64,000 nucleotides of DNA from Novosphingobium sp. 9 (lineage in GTDB: Bacteria; Pseudomonadota; Alphaproteobacteria; Sphingomonadales; Sphingomonadaceae): assembly GCF_025340265.1 (NCBI RefSeq), contig NZ_CP022707.1, forward strand, positions 2,108,501 to 2,172,500, given 5' to 3'. The translations under genes and the position numbers were made by a program. A model generated the notes under the pieces. That model was not told the DNA's origin, searched no databases, and saw only the letters and a program-made list of their open reading frames with translations. Of the stretch, positions 31,164 through 40,288 are shown one piece after another. How positions within the stretch are numbered: position 1 is the first letter of the stretch; each line of letters begins with the position of its first letter.

Positions 31164-32099
31164 TCAGAGCGCCTTCGCCAGTTCCTCGATCTCGGCCATG
31201 GTCGAGGCGGAGATCACATCGACTTCACCGGCACTGCGCTTGATCATCGGGGCCAGCACCTTGCCGCCCAGTTCCACGAACTGCTCGACACCGGCCTCGC
31301 GCATCGCGATCGCGATCTCGCGCCAGCGCACGCGGCCCGTCACCTGCTCGACCAGCAGGCGCTGGACCACAGCAGGATCGGTCACGACGTCGGCAGTAAC
31401 GTTGGCATAGAGCGCCACACGCAGCGCGCCCGGCTTCGTCCCCTCAAGCGCTGCGGCCATCGCATCGGCGGCAGGTTGCATCAGCGGGCAGTGGAACGGC
31501 GCCGAAACCGGCAACAGCACACCACGCTTGATGCCGTGGTCCTTGACCAGCGCCACGGCGCGCTCGACCGCGTTCTTGTGACCGGAAATCACGACCTGCG
31601 TCGGGTCGTTGTCATTGGCGACGGTGCAGACCTCGCCTTCGGCGGCGGCTTCTGCCAGCGCGCTCGCCTTCTCGATGTCCGCGCCCAGCAGCGCCGCCAT
31701 CGCGCCTACGCCCACCGGCACGGCGGCCTGCATCGACTGGCCGCGCAGCTTCAACAGACGCGCCGTATCGGCAAGACTGAAAGCTCCAGCAGCGCACAGG
31801 GCGGTATACTCACCCAGCGAGTGTCCGGCGACGAAATCCGCCTTGTCGGCCAACGAGATACCGCCTTCCTTCTCCAGCACGCGCAACACGGCGATGGCAT
31901 GAGCCATGATCGCAGGCTGGGCATTCTCGGTCAGCGTCAGCTGATCCTCGGGGCCTTCGGTCATGATGCGGAAGAGGTTCTGACCAAGCGCCTCGTCGAC
32001 CTCCTGAAAGACCTCGCGTGCGGCGGCACTGGCCACAGCAAGCTCCGCACCCATGCCGACTTTCTGGCTGCCCTGCCCCGGAAACACGAATGCGCGCAT
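31164..32099 (-). CDS. fabD: Malonyl-CoA:ACP transacylase
   Basis: FabD loads malonyl groups onto acyl carrier protein. The 311-residue product opens with FPGQGSQKVGMG and carries the nucleophile elbow GHSLGEY (serine near residue 94) and the histidine segment SAPFHCPLM. Length is normal. It is 41 bases upstream of fabG, and the pair is probably one transcript starting from the 172-base gap above it. Confidence 0.96.
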   Translation of the reverse strand: MRAFVFPGQGSQKVGMGAELAVASAAAREVFQEVDEALGQNLFRIMTEGPEDQLTLTENAQPAIMAHAIAVLRVLEKEGGISLADKADFVAGHSLGEYTALCAAGAFSLADTARLLKLRGQSMQAAVPVGVGAMAALLGADIEKASALAEAAAEGEVCTVANDNDPTQVVISGHKNAVERAVALVKDHGIKRGVLLPVSAPFHCPLMQPAADAMAAALEGTKPGALRVALYANVTADVVTDPAVVQRLLVEQVTGRVRWREIAIAMREAGVEQFVELGGKVLAPMIKRSAGEVDVISASTMAEIEELAKAL

Positions 32100-32271
32100 G
32101 TGCTGATACCTTCTTTGAATGTCGTTCGTTCACCACGAGCGACCAGAGGCCAGCCCGCGAAAGGCGCCGCGCTTATTCACCGAGCCGCTACAGAGCAACC
32201 CTTAAAGCGCACACAAGCGCCCATACAGCCGCCGCACGCGCGATGGTAGAGGGCTTGGAACGCGCTTTCGT

Positions 32272-33081
32272 TCAGCCGAAAGGTACGATGCGGTTATCCG
32301 CATCATGGCCAATGTCCGCGGCGCCCAGAAAAGCAATCGAGTGCCGCTCGCACCAGTGGCGCACGATCGCTTCTGGCTCGATCCCGAACGGGCGGTCGTT
32401 TTCGGGAACGGCGCTCACCCGCCCAAGCCGGAGCCCGGAAATCCCGCCCAGATGCGCCGAAAGGTGGAACATCAGCCGGTCCACGGCATAAAGATATTCC
32501 GAGACTTCCTCGATCATCACCACATGCCCGGCCAGTCCCGGCATCAACCGCGTACCGCACAGCATCGCCAGCGTCATCAGGTTGAACGCGACCACCGGAT
32601 GCCCCTGCCCCACGGCAGACTCGATGCCGGCTGCGCCCTCTCCCGAAAGATAGGCCAGTGCCCGCAGGGTCGCCGCTTCGCCCCCATCACGCCGAATATC
32701 GGCAAGCATCGGCCCGTGGACGGGACGGCCGATCTTGGCGCGGTAGAGGCCTCCCAACAGATAGCCCGCATCCGAATAGCCAAGGAACACCTTGTCCTTC
32801 GCCACATGGTCGAAGCGCGCCATGGAATCTTCGGCCACGCGGCAGGCACCGTAGCCACCACGCGCGAACCACACCGCATCGTAAGCCGGATCGTTCGCGC
32901 ATTCGAGCAGCGCAGCCAGCCGCGCCTCGTCCGATCCGGCGAAATGGCCATGCTCGGCAAAGCACTGGGGATGGATATCGAGCGTCACACCGGGGAAATG
33001 CGCAGCAGCGAGCGCAGTGACGCGCGCGGCATCCTCGGGGAGGATCGGGGTGGACGGTGCACAAACGGCGATACGGGTCAT
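32272..33081 (-). CDS. ldcA: LD-carboxypeptidase (peptidase family S66)
   Basis: Family S66 enzymes remove the terminal D-alanine from murein tetrapeptides in the cytoplasm during peptidoglycan recycling. The 269-residue product, starting MTRIAVCAPS, has the nucleophile motif GYSDAGYL (Ser103), the glutamate region MIEEVSEYLY and the C-terminal histidine near FLGAADIGHD, a full Ser-Glu-His set. The start ATG 33081 has GAGGA just upstream. It diverges from mpl with only 55 bases between the starts, which supports a shared recycling role. Confidence 0.88.
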   Translation of the reverse strand: MTRIAVCAPSTPILPEDAARVTALAAAHFPGVTLDIHPQCFAEHGHFAGSDEARLAALLECANDPAYDAVWFARGGYGACRVAEDSMARFDHVAKDKVFLGYSDAGYLLGGLYRAKIGRPVHGPMLADIRRDGGEAATLRALAYLSGEGAAGIESAVGQGHPVVAFNLMTLAMLCGTRLMPGLAGHVVMIEEVSEYLYAVDRLMFHLSAHLGGISGLRLGRVSAVPENDRPFGIEPEAIVRHWCERHSIAFLGAADIGHDADNRIVPFG

Positions 33082-33136
33082 GTCCTCTTCTCTATCGAGG
33101 TTGTCACGAGCGGCAAGGCCGCATACCGAAGCGGGC

Positions 33137-34582
33137 ATGACCGCCAGCGCCGAACCGACCACCCTTCCCGCTCTCACAGCCCACGAACTCACCACGCGTC
33201 CGTGGTTCTTCTGCGGCATCGGCGGCTCGGGCATGCTGCCGCTCGCGCTGATCCTCAAAGGCCACGGCGCACACATCGCCGGGTCCGACCGGGGTCGCGA
33301 TCAGGGCCGCACGCCGGAGAAGTTCGCATGGCTCGAATCGCTGGGCTTCGACCTTTACCCTCAGGACGGCAGCGGGATTACGTCACCCGCGCAGGTGCTG
33401 GTAGCCTCCGCAGCGGTGGAAGACACCGTGCCCGAAGTCGTCCGTGCCACCGCGCTCGGCTGCCCACGCATGAGCCGCGCGCAACTGCTGGCAACGCTGT
33501 TCAATGCGGCCAAGGCGGGAATTGCGGTCGGCGGCACCTCGGGCAAATCCACCGTCACCGGCATGCTGGGCTGGATCCTGACCGCGACCGACCGCGACCC
33601 GACGATCATGAACGGCGCGGTGATGAAGAACTTCGTCAGTACCGATGCACCCTTCGCCAGCGCGCGCGTGGGAAGCGGCGATCTGTTCGTATCCGAAGTC
33701 GATGAAAGCGACGGCTCGATCGCGCTCTATCGCCCGCAAGTGGCGGTGCTCGGCAACGTCAGCCTCGATCACAAGAGCCTTGAGGAACTGCGCGCGCTGT
33801 TCGGGGACTTCCTTGCCCTTGCAGACGTCAGCGCGATCAACCTCGACGATGCCGAGACGGCAGGGCTGGCATCGCGCGCCAAGCGCCTCGTGACCTTCGG
33901 CATCACCTCTGCCGAAGCCAATCTCGTCGCCAGCCAGATCGTTGAGCGACCGACTATGCTCAGCGCAACGATTCATGACCGGCGCAACGGCAGCACGCAC
34001 CCGCTCGCCCTGAAAGTGCCCGGCCGCCACAACCTCTACAACGCGCTGGCCGCCATTGCCGGGGCGAACGCTGCAGGCGTGCCGGTAGCCGAGGCCGTGG
34101 CGGCGCTTGGTACTTTCGCTGGGCTCGCGCGACGCTTCGATATCGTCGGCGCTTCGGCAGGTGGCGTGACCGTGATCGACGATTTCGGCCACAACCCGGA
34201 CAAGGTCGGCGCAACGCTTCGCACGCTGAAGGCCCATCCGGGGCGCGTGATCGCGTTCTTTCAGCCGCACGGCTATGGCCCTTTGCGCCAGATGGGGCGC
34301 GAGCTTGCCGAAGTCATCGCCAAGACACTGGATAGCGACGATCTGACGATCCTGTGCGATCCGGTCTATTTCGGCGGCACGGTCGATCGCAGTCAGGGCA
34401 GCGAGCGGATCGTCGAATTCATCCGCGCCGATGGCGGGCAGGCCGAGCATATTCCCGAACGCGCCGCCTGCGCCGACCACATCGTCGAGATCGCCCACCC
34501 CGGCGACCGCGTGGTGGTGATGGGTGCTCGGGACGATACCCTCACGCAGTTCGCCAAAGACCTGTTGGCGCGCCTTTCCTGA
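33137..34582 (+). CDS. mpl: Mur ligase, probably UDP-N-acetylmuramate:murein tripeptide ligase (Mpl)
   Basis: The 481-residue Mur ligase has the N-terminal FFCGIGGSGM loop, the ATP loop VGGTSGKST (residues 131-139), EVDESDGS, LGNVSLDHKS, the PGRHNLYNALAA motif and DDFGHNP. These occur in both MurC and Mpl. Mpl joins recycled tripeptide L-Ala-gamma-D-Glu-DAP to UDP-MurNAc; MurC adds L-alanine. The divergent LD-carboxypeptidase, which makes that tripeptide, and the absence of other cell-wall (dcw) genes favour Mpl. MurC remains possible. A hairpin overlaps the stop. Confidence 0.8.
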   Translation: MTASAEPTTLPALTAHELTTRPWFFCGIGGSGMLPLALILKGHGAHIAGSDRGRDQGRTPEKFAWLESLGFDLYPQDGSGITSPAQVLVASAAVEDTVPEVVRATALGCPRMSRAQLLATLFNAAKAGIAVGGTSGKSTVTGMLGWILTATDRDPTIMNGAVMKNFVSTDAPFASARVGSGDLFVSEVDESDGSIALYRPQVAVLGNVSLDHKSLEELRALFGDFLALADVSAINLDDAETAGLASRAKRLVTFGITSAEANLVASQIVERPTMLSATIHDRRNGSTHPLALKVPGRHNLYNALAAIAGANAAGVPVAEAVAALGTFAGLARRFDIVGASAGGVTVIDDFGHNPDKVGATLRTLKAHPGRVIAFFQPHGYGPLRQMGRELAEVIAKTLDSDDLTILCDPVYFGGTVDRSQGSERIVEFIRADGGQAEHIPERAACADHIVEIAHPGDRVVVMGARDDTLTQFAKDLLARLS

Positions 34583-34597
34583 TTTCAAGGAAGGCGC
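34570..34597. terminator. Hairpin overlapping the mpl stop, possible shared terminator
   Basis: GCGCCTTTCCT-type and AAGGAAGGCGC arms (34570-34580 and 34587-34597) can pair with one bulge across the mpl stop, between mpl and the convergent DUF808 gene. There is no clear T-tract. Confidence 0.4.
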
Positions 34598-34605
34598 CCG
34601 ACGCC

Positions 34606-35553
34606 TCAGTGCGCGGAGTCGCCCCGCGCCTTGGCGAGCATGTGCACGATCATCACTATCACCGCGCCGACGATCAGGCCGAGCACGGCAGATACGCCTG
34701 CATAAGTAAGCCAGCCCAGCGCCGGGCCAACCGCACCGGCAGCCCCGGAGGCTGCGTGCTCCCAGCCATGAACGAGGTGCGCCGGGCCAGTCCAGCCCAG
34801 TTCCTCGGTGCCGTGGAGCAGGATGCCGCCGCCGACCCACAGCATCGCCAGCATTCCAACGTTGGACAGCACGCTCAGCACGACCGGCATGCCTTTCAGG
34901 AGCAGACGCCCGAACCACTTCGCACCGGCAGAAGGCTTCTTCGCCAGATGCAGGCCAATGTCGTCCATCTTCACGATCAGCGCGACCGCACCGTAGACGC
35001 CCACGGTGATAAGCACGCCCACCAGCGCCAGTGCGACCGCGCGGGTCAGGAGTGTCGCATCCTCGATCTGCGAAAGCGCAATCGCCATGATCTCTGCCGA
35101 CAGGATCAGGTCGGTGCGCACCGCCCCGGAAACGCGCTCCTGCTCGAATTTCGCAGGATCGGTCACAGGATCGTCGAGCGTTTCACCGTGCTTGGCCCCG
35201 CCCAGCTTCTCCAGCACTTTCTCAGCGCCTTCGAACGAGAGGAACAGACCGCCCAGCATCAGGATCGGGGTGATCGCCTGCGGCAGGAAAGCGCTCAACA
35301 AGAGGGCGACCGGCAGCAGGATCAGCAGCTTGTTGCGCAAGGAGCCTTTGGTGATACGCCAGATCATCGGCAGTTCCCGGTCCGGCGTAAAGCCGGTGAC
35401 ATAGCCCGGCGTCACCGCCGCATCGTCGATCACCACGCCCGCCGCCTTGCTGCCTGCCTTGGCGACACCTGCCCCCACATCGTCGAGCGAGGCAGCAGCG
35501 GCGCGCGCGATCACCGATACATCGTCCAGAAGCGCCACGAGACCGCTAGGCAT
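34606..35553 (-). CDS. DUF808 (YedI-type) inner-membrane protein
   Basis: The 315-residue protein has the family opening PSGLVALLDDVSVIAR and the segment ASLDDVGAGVAKAGSKAAGVVIDD, then RELPMIWRI, LGGLFLSFEGAEK and about seven hydrophobic segments from residue 80 to the C-terminus. These fit the DUF808/YedI family, whose function is not known. ATG 35553 is preferred over 35589 because the conserved N-terminus begins there. It is divergent from fliC and convergent with mpl. Confidence 0.88.
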   Translation of the reverse strand: MPSGLVALLDDVSVIARAAAASLDDVGAGVAKAGSKAAGVVIDDAAVTPGYVTGFTPDRELPMIWRITKGSLRNKLLILLPVALLLSAFLPQAITPILMLGGLFLSFEGAEKVLEKLGGAKHGETLDDPVTDPAKFEQERVSGAVRTDLILSAEIMAIALSQIEDATLLTRAVALALVGVLITVGVYGAVALIVKMDDIGLHLAKKPSAGAKWFGRLLLKGMPVVLSVLSNVGMLAMLWVGGGILLHGTEELGWTGPAHLVHGWEHAASGAAGAVGPALGWLTYAGVSAVLGLIVGAVIVMIVHMLAKARGDSAH

Positions 35554-35685
35554 TGCGGAAATTTCCCCTTTTACGGCGCCCACCGCCACGGCTGCGCCTA
35601 TCTGTTCATCGCAGATTATAGCTTCCGATCAAGCCATTGCCCGATGACATAACATTGCTGCCGCCCCTGCTTACCCCCTCCCCCT

Positions 35686-35711
35686 TAAACACTTCCGCCG
35701 GTTGCCGTCCT
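35686..35711 (+). promoter_or_regulatory. Possible sigma-28 (FliA)-type promoter for fliC
   Basis: TAAA at 35686-35689 and GCCGTCCT at 35704-35711, 14 bases apart, partly match the FliA pattern TAAA-N15-GCCGATAA. The spacing is one short and only the GCCG half of the -10 element fits, so this is a weak call. No sigma-54 site is visible instead. Confidence 0.3.
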
Positions 35712-35777
35712 TGTTGGCATTCCGAGAGCGCCGATGGTCGGCCTGCTCCGGCAAACGGTACAATTGGGGAATTCACA

Positions 35778-36602
35778 ATGTCAGTGATCAACACGAACAT
35801 TTCGGCGATTCGGGCAAGCAATGCGTCGGCAGCGGCGGACAAGGCGCTGGGCACGGCGATGGAGCGCCTGTCGACCGGCAAGCGGATCAACTCGGCCAAG
35901 GACGATGCGGCGGGTCTGGCGATCTCCACCTCGATGACCTCGCAGATCAAAGGCATGAGCCAGGGCATCCGCAACGCCAACGACGGCATCTCGCTGGCGC
36001 AGACCGCCGAGGGCGCGCTGTCGGAAGTCACCAACATGCTCCAGCGGGTCCGCGAACTGGCGGTGCAGTCGGCCTCGGGCACCTATCAGGCCTCGGACCG
36101 CACGGCGATGCAGTCGGAAGTGACGGCGCTGACGGCGCAGATCTCGGACGTGATGACGCAGACCAAGTTCAACGGAAACGCGCTGTTCTCGACCACGGCG
36201 GGCACCGACAAGACCTTCGACATCCAGACCGGCGCCAATGCGGGTGAAAAGGTGACGCTGACCAGCACCGCGATCGACGGCACCAACCTGACCGCCGCCG
36301 CGCTCGACGTTTCGGACGCGACCAAGGCGGCGGCGACGATGACCAGCGTGGGCAACGCGCTCGACGACGTGAACGCCACCCGCGCCTCGCTGGGCGCAGG
36401 CCAGAACCGCCTCGAATCGGCGATCAACACGCTGACCAGCAACAGCACCAACCTCTCGGACGCGAAATCGCGCATCGAGGATGCCGACTATTCGACCGAA
36501 ACCACCGCGATGGCCAAGGCCCAGATCCTCTCGCAAGCCTCCACCGCGATGCTCTCGCAGGCCAACCAGAGCCAGCAGAACGTCCTCTCGCTGCTGCGCT
36601 GA
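35778..36602 (+). CDS. fliC: Flagellin
   Basis: The 274-residue protein has the D0/D1 flagellin ends: [16 protein letters not shown] and [20 protein letters not shown] at the N-terminus, and [10 protein letters not shown] with [17 protein letters not shown] at the C-terminus, ending QNVLSLLR. The central variable part is short (about 100 residues, threonine- and alanine-rich), as in small alphaproteobacterial flagellins. It polymerises into the flagellar filament after export. GGGGA precedes ATG 35778. No other flagellar or chemotaxis gene is in the window, so it stands apart from any flagellar cluster. Confidence 0.95.
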   Translation: MSVINTNISAIRASNASAAADKALGTAMERLSTGKRINSAKDDAAGLAISTSMTSQIKGMSQGIRNANDGISLAQTAEGALSEVTNMLQRVRELAVQSASGTYQASDRTAMQSEVTALTAQISDVMTQTKFNGNALFSTTAGTDKTFDIQTGANAGEKVTLTSTAIDGTNLTAAALDVSDATKAAATMTSVGNALDDVNATRASLGAGQNRLESAINTLTSNSTNLSDAKSRIEDADYSTETTAMAKAQILSQASTAMLSQANQSQQNVLSLLR

Positions 36603-36634
36603 TACAAGAAAAGAAAAGACATCTCTCCCCAGCC

Positions 36635-36663
36635 TCCTCCGGCCGCCCTCTGCGACCGGAGGA
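36635..36663 (+). terminator. Hairpin downstream of fliC
   Basis: Arms TCCTCCGG (36635-36642) and CCGGAGGA (36656-36663) pair perfectly, 32 bases after the fliC stop. The following sequence ACTTTG is only slightly T-rich. Confidence 0.5.
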
Positions 36664-36841
36664 ACTTTGCGTCCGGGGGCTCGCATCTCACATGAAAGCT
36701 TGCACGCCCGCCTCGTTTCCATTAAGGGCGCGCCTTCCGCATCCGGCTCTTAATCCGGGTCGGAAACGGACGAAAGCCGGAGGGGCCCCGCAATCCCGCG
36801 GACAAGCCAGCGATCGGCTAGATAGATTAAAGGAAGCTGCC

Positions 36842-37204
36842 GTGGCTCTTTATGAGCACGTGTTCCTGGCTCGCCAGGACCTCAGCCAGTCGCAGGTAGA
36901 TGCACTGGCCGCCACTGCCACCGAGATCATCGAAGCTAACCAGGGCAAGGTCACCAAGACCGAGACCTGGGGCCTCAAGAACCTCGCGTACAAGATCAAG
37001 CGCAACCGCAAGGCGCACTTCGTTCTGCTGAACTTCGAAGCTGGCGGCGATGTCGTTGCCGAACTGGAGCGTCAGACCCAGATCAACGAAGACGTGATCC
37101 GCTATGTCACCATCCGCGTTGACGAGCACGAGAACGGCCCTTCGGTCATGATGCGCAAGAGCGACCGCGAGCGCACCCGCCGCCGCGAACGTGAAGGGAA
37201 CTGA
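36842..37204 (+). CDS. rpsF: 30S ribosomal protein S6
   Basis: S6 binds the central domain of 16S rRNA together with S18. The 120-residue product starts with GTG at 36842 ([15 protein letters not shown]), preceded by AAAGGAAG; no ATG is at this place. The core [18 protein letters not shown] and the RYVTIRV strand are standard, and the tail is rich in arginine and glutamate. It is the first gene of rpsF-rpsR-rplI; the gaps are 5 and 14 bases. Confidence 0.97.
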   Translation: MALYEHVFLARQDLSQSQVDALAATATEIIEANQGKVTKTETWGLKNLAYKIKRNRKAHFVLLNFEAGGDVVAELERQTQINEDVIRYVTIRVDEHENGPSVMMRKSDRERTRRREREGN

Positions 37205-37209
37205 TCCAC

Positions 37210-37434
37210 ATGGCACGTGCATTCTTCCGCCGCCGCAAGTCCTGCCCGTTCTCGGGCAAGAACGCGCCGCAGATCGATTACAAGGACATCCGTCTGCTTC
37301 AGGGCTTCATGTCCGAGCGTGGCAAGATCGTCCCCAGCCGCATCACCGCGGTGTCCGCCAAGAAGCAGCGTGAGCTGAGCCAGGCGATCAAGCGCGCGCG
37401 CCACATCGGCCTGCTGCCCTTCATCGTCAAGTAA
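37210..37434 (+). CDS. rpsR: 30S ribosomal protein S18
   Basis: S18 forms a heterodimer with S6 on the 30S platform. The 74-residue product, with [12 protein letters not shown] near the start, [17 protein letters not shown] and the [12 protein letters not shown] end, is a full-length S18. It sits between rpsF and rplI, as in most proteobacteria. Confidence 0.98.
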   Translation: MARAFFRRRKSCPFSGKNAPQIDYKDIRLLQGFMSERGKIVPSRITAVSAKKQRELSQAIKRARHIGLLPFIVK

Positions 37435-37448
37435 GGGGGAAAGACCCA

Positions 37449-38048
37449 ATGGACATCATCCTCCTGGAGCGCGTCGAAAAGCTCGGCGCCATCGGCGATG
37501 TTGTTTCCGTCAAGGACGGTTACGCACGCAACTACCTGCTTCCCAACAAGAAGGCCCTTCGCGCCAACGAGCGCAACAAGAAGGTCTTCGAAGCCAACCG
37601 CGCCAAGATCGAGGCCGAGAACGCCGAGCGCCGCACGGCTGCTCAGGCAGCATCGGGTGACGTCGAGGGCAAGCAGGTCGTCCTGATCCGCGCCTCGTCG
37701 AACTCGGGCCAGCTCTACGGTTCGGTTTCGGTGCGCGATATCGTCGACGCCCTGAACGCCGACGGTGCGAACGTTGCCAAGCACATGATCGTGCTGGAGC
37801 GTCCGATCAAGACGCTCGGCATCTTCGACGTGCGCGTCAGCCTGCACCCCGAAGTGGCCGTGACCGTTCAGGTCAACGTCGCTCGCTCGCCGGACGAAGC
37901 CGAACTGCAGTCGCAGGGCGTCAACGTCATGGAAGCGATGTTCGAGCAGGACGTCTCGGGCTTCACCGAAGCCTATGACCCGAACGCCGAGCCCGGCGAG
38001 ATCGCCGTCGAAGCGACCGAGGAAGCCGAAGGCGAAGAGCAGGCCTGA
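37449..38048 (+). CDS. rplI: 50S ribosomal protein L9
   Basis: L9 binds 23S rRNA and reaches out from the 50S subunit. The 199-residue product has the N-terminal signature VEKLGAIGDVVSVKDGYARN with YLLPNKKAL, the long central helix (residues about 38-70), and the C-terminal domain. It carries an acidic tail after residue 175 (EVAVEATEEAEGEEQ-like) making it longer than the 150-residue E. coli form, common in alphaproteobacteria. A strong terminator follows. Confidence 0.97.
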   Translation: MDIILLERVEKLGAIGDVVSVKDGYARNYLLPNKKALRANERNKKVFEANRAKIEAENAERRTAAQAASGDVEGKQVVLIRASSNSGQLYGSVSVRDIVDALNADGANVAKHMIVLERPIKTLGIFDVRVSLHPEVAVTVQVNVARSPDEAELQSQGVNVMEAMFEQDVSGFTEAYDPNAEPGEIAVEATEEAEGEEQA

Positions 38049-38088
38049 TAGGCCACACACTCTTTCCTCACGGAAGACTTCACGAAAG

Positions 38089-38118
38089 CCCTCGCACTCC
38101 AGCGGTGCGGGGGTTTTT
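38089..38118 (+). terminator. Rho-independent terminator of the rpsF-rpsR-rplI operon
   Basis: CCCTCGCAC (from 38089) pairs with GGTGCGGGGG, followed by TTTTT (38114-38118), 40 bases after the rplI stop. It is a textbook terminator shape. Confidence 0.88.
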
Positions 38119-38148
38119 CGTTTGCACACACGTAACAATGGAACTGCG

Positions 38149-38639
38149 ATGTTGGTCGAGCCCTTGTCCGCTAACGATGCGCATGTCGACTCCGGCCTGC
38201 TGGCCGCGATCGTCGCGCTGAACAACGCGCACGCCGTGGAGCTTTCCTTTGCGGACGAGGCGCGTATGGAACTCAAACCACATGGGCCGCACGGATCGGC
38301 CGGGTAGACGGACTGCTTCTCGCCTTCGATCAGGATGCAGCTTACGACAGCCCGAACTTCGCATGGTTCCGCAACGCCTATAGCCGCTTCGCCTATGTCG
38401 ACCGGATCGTGACCGCCCCCGCCGCTCGAGGCAAAGGCATAGCGCGGTGTCTGTACGACGATCTCTTTGCCAAGGCGCGAGCGGCCGGACACGAGCGCGT
38501 GGTCTGCGAGATCAACTCCGATCCCCCCAATCCGGCATCCGAGCGCTTCCATCGCGCGCTCGGCTTTGAGCAAGTCGGCGAGGCTCTGCTCGAAAACGGC
38601 AAGACAGTGTCGTACATGGCCTGCCAACTCACCTCCTAA
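38149..38639 (+). pseudogene. GNAT family N-acetyltransferase, interrupted by a 1-base frameshift
   Basis: Two frames together give a GNAT acetyltransferase of about 163 residues. The second part holds YDSPNFAWFRNAY, YVDRIVTAPAARGKGIARCLY (the acetyl-CoA loop with RGKGIA), HERVVCEINSDPPNPASERFH and the closing LGFEQVG strand. The first part holds the N-terminal LNNAHAVELSF segment. The frame breaks between 38275 and 38280 (AAACCA); one extra base, for example a third C or a fourth A, joins them as KPTW or KTTW. The substrate is unknown. It lies just after the ribosomal operon terminator. Confidence 0.8.
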
Positions 38640-38694
38640 TCGCGAAGTTTTCAGCTGCCCTTGCACTGCAACACGAATTGCGTAAAAACGGGCG

Positions 38695-40125
38695 ATGGAA
38701 ACGATACAGAAAACCCTCGCGGAATTGGTCCGCGTCTATGAAGAAGCCATCGCCTGCCTTCAGGCGGACATCAACGCTTTCGTGGCCGATGGCACCCTGC
38801 CTCCTGTAGAGAGGCGCTCCGAACATCGCTGGACTTACCCGGAACTGCGCGTGACGTATGCCGGGCGCGAACGCGATGCCAGCCACAGCCGTGCCTTCGG
38901 GCGACTGGCCGAGGCGGGCGAATACGTCACCACGGTGACGCGCCCGCACCTGTTTGCCGATTATCTCACCGACCAGCTCGAACTGCTGCAGCAGGATTAT
39001 GAGATCGAGATCACCGTCACCCGCTCGGCGCAGGAGATCCCCTTCCCTTACGTCCTCGATGGCGTGAAGGTCGGCACGATCACCCCGCAGGAACTCTCGC
39101 AGCACTTCCCGACCACCGAACTAGCGATGATCGGAGACGAGATCGCCGACGGTATCCATGACCTCGATGACGAAGACCCGATGCCGCTGGCGCTGTTCGA
39201 CGCGCTGCGCACCGATTTCAGCCTTGCGCGCCTCCAGCACTACACCGGAACAAGCGCCGATCACTGCCAGCGCTTCATCCTGTTCACGAACTATCACCGC
39301 TATGTCGATGAATTCGTGGACTGGGCCGGGCAGCAGGTCGGCAAGGACGGCTATGTCGCCCTGTCGGGCGCCGGTGGCCTCTACCTTGACGCCCCGATCG
39401 ACAATGCCCGTGCGCGCCTGTCCGACACGGCATGGCGCCGCCACCAGATGCCCGCCTATCACCTTATCCGTGAGGACCGCTCGGGCATCACGCTGGTAAA
39501 CATCGGCGTTGGCCCCTCGAACGCCAAGACGATCACCGATCACCTTGCGGTCATCCGTCCCGAAGCCTGGTTAATGATCGGCCACTGCGGCGGCCTGCGC
39601 GAAAACCAGCGCATCGGCGACTATGTGCTCGCCCATGCCTACCTTCGCGACGACCATGTGCTCGATCCCGTGCTTCCGCCCGAGATTCCTCTGCCTGCGA
39701 TTGCCGAAGTGCAGATGGCGCTGGCGACGGCGGCCGAGAAGGTCAGCGGCGAAGGCGGCACCAACCTCAAGAAGCGTATGCGTACCGGCACCATCGTCAC
39801 CACCGACGATCGCAACTGGGAGCTTCGCTACACCGATTCGGCGCATCGCTTCAGCCTGAGCCGCGCCATCGGCATCGACATGGAAAGCGCCACGATCAGC
39901 GCGCAGGGCTATCGCTTCCGCGTGCCTTACGGCACTTTGCTCTGCGTCTCGGACAAGCCGCTGCACGGCGAACTCAAGCTGCCGGGTCAAGCCAACAGCT
40001 TCTATGACGAGGCCATCGCGGGGCACCTCAAGATCGGCCTGGTCGCCTGCGACCTGCTGCGTGCCGAAGGCGAACGCCTGCACAGCCGCAAGTTGCGCGC
40101 GTTCAACGAGCCGCCGTTCCGCTGA
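38695..40125 (+). CDS. amn: AMP nucleosidase
   Basis: AMP nucleosidase hydrolyses AMP to adenine and ribose 5-phosphate, tuning the adenylate pool. The 476-residue product is the normal length. The N-terminal regulatory half includes YPELRVTY and RPHLFADYLTDQL; the C-terminal nucleoside phosphorylase-like half has LVNIGVGPSNAKTI, MIGHCGGLR, the YVLAHAYLRDDHV strand and IGIDMESATISAQGY with the glutamate of the active site, then VSDKPLHGE. A hairpin follows the stop. Confidence 0.95.
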   Translation: METIQKTLAELVRVYEEAIACLQADINAFVADGTLPPVERRSEHRWTYPELRVTYAGRERDASHSRAFGRLAEAGEYVTTVTRPHLFADYLTDQLELLQQDYEIEITVTRSAQEIPFPYVLDGVKVGTITPQELSQHFPTTELAMIGDEIADGIHDLDDEDPMPLALFDALRTDFSLARLQHYTGTSADHCQRFILFTNYHRYVDEFVDWAGQQVGKDGYVALSGAGGLYLDAPIDNARARLSDTAWRRHQMPAYHLIREDRSGITLVNIGVGPSNAKTITDHLAVIRPEAWLMIGHCGGLRENQRIGDYVLAHAYLRDDHVLDPVLPPEIPLPAIAEVQMALATAAEKVSGEGGTNLKKRMRTGTIVTTDDRNWELRYTDSAHRFSLSRAIGIDMESATISAQGYRFRVPYGTLLCVSDKPLHGELKLPGQANSFYDEAIAGHLKIGLVACDLLRAEGERLHSRKLRAFNEPPFR

Positions 40126-40140
40126 TCCCTTTGCGCCCAT

Positions 40141-40167
40141 GCCGCTCGCTATTTCGATGCGAGCGGC
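40141..40167. terminator. Hairpin between amn and the M13 peptidase gene
   Basis: GCCGCTCGC (40141-40149) and GCGAGCGGC (40159-40167) form a perfect 9-base stem 15 bases after the amn stop. No T-tract follows on either strand, so it may instead be an mRNA 3' stabiliser. Confidence 0.45.
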
Positions 40168-40288
40168 AAGGGCCATTCGTCGCGCAATGGTTGCAGGCGC
40201 ACGATGAACCGTTAGAACCCCGGCTATCGATCCGGCAGCGTGAGGCACATCGCGCACCGGAAGACCAGAATATCCGAGGGATTCTTCC

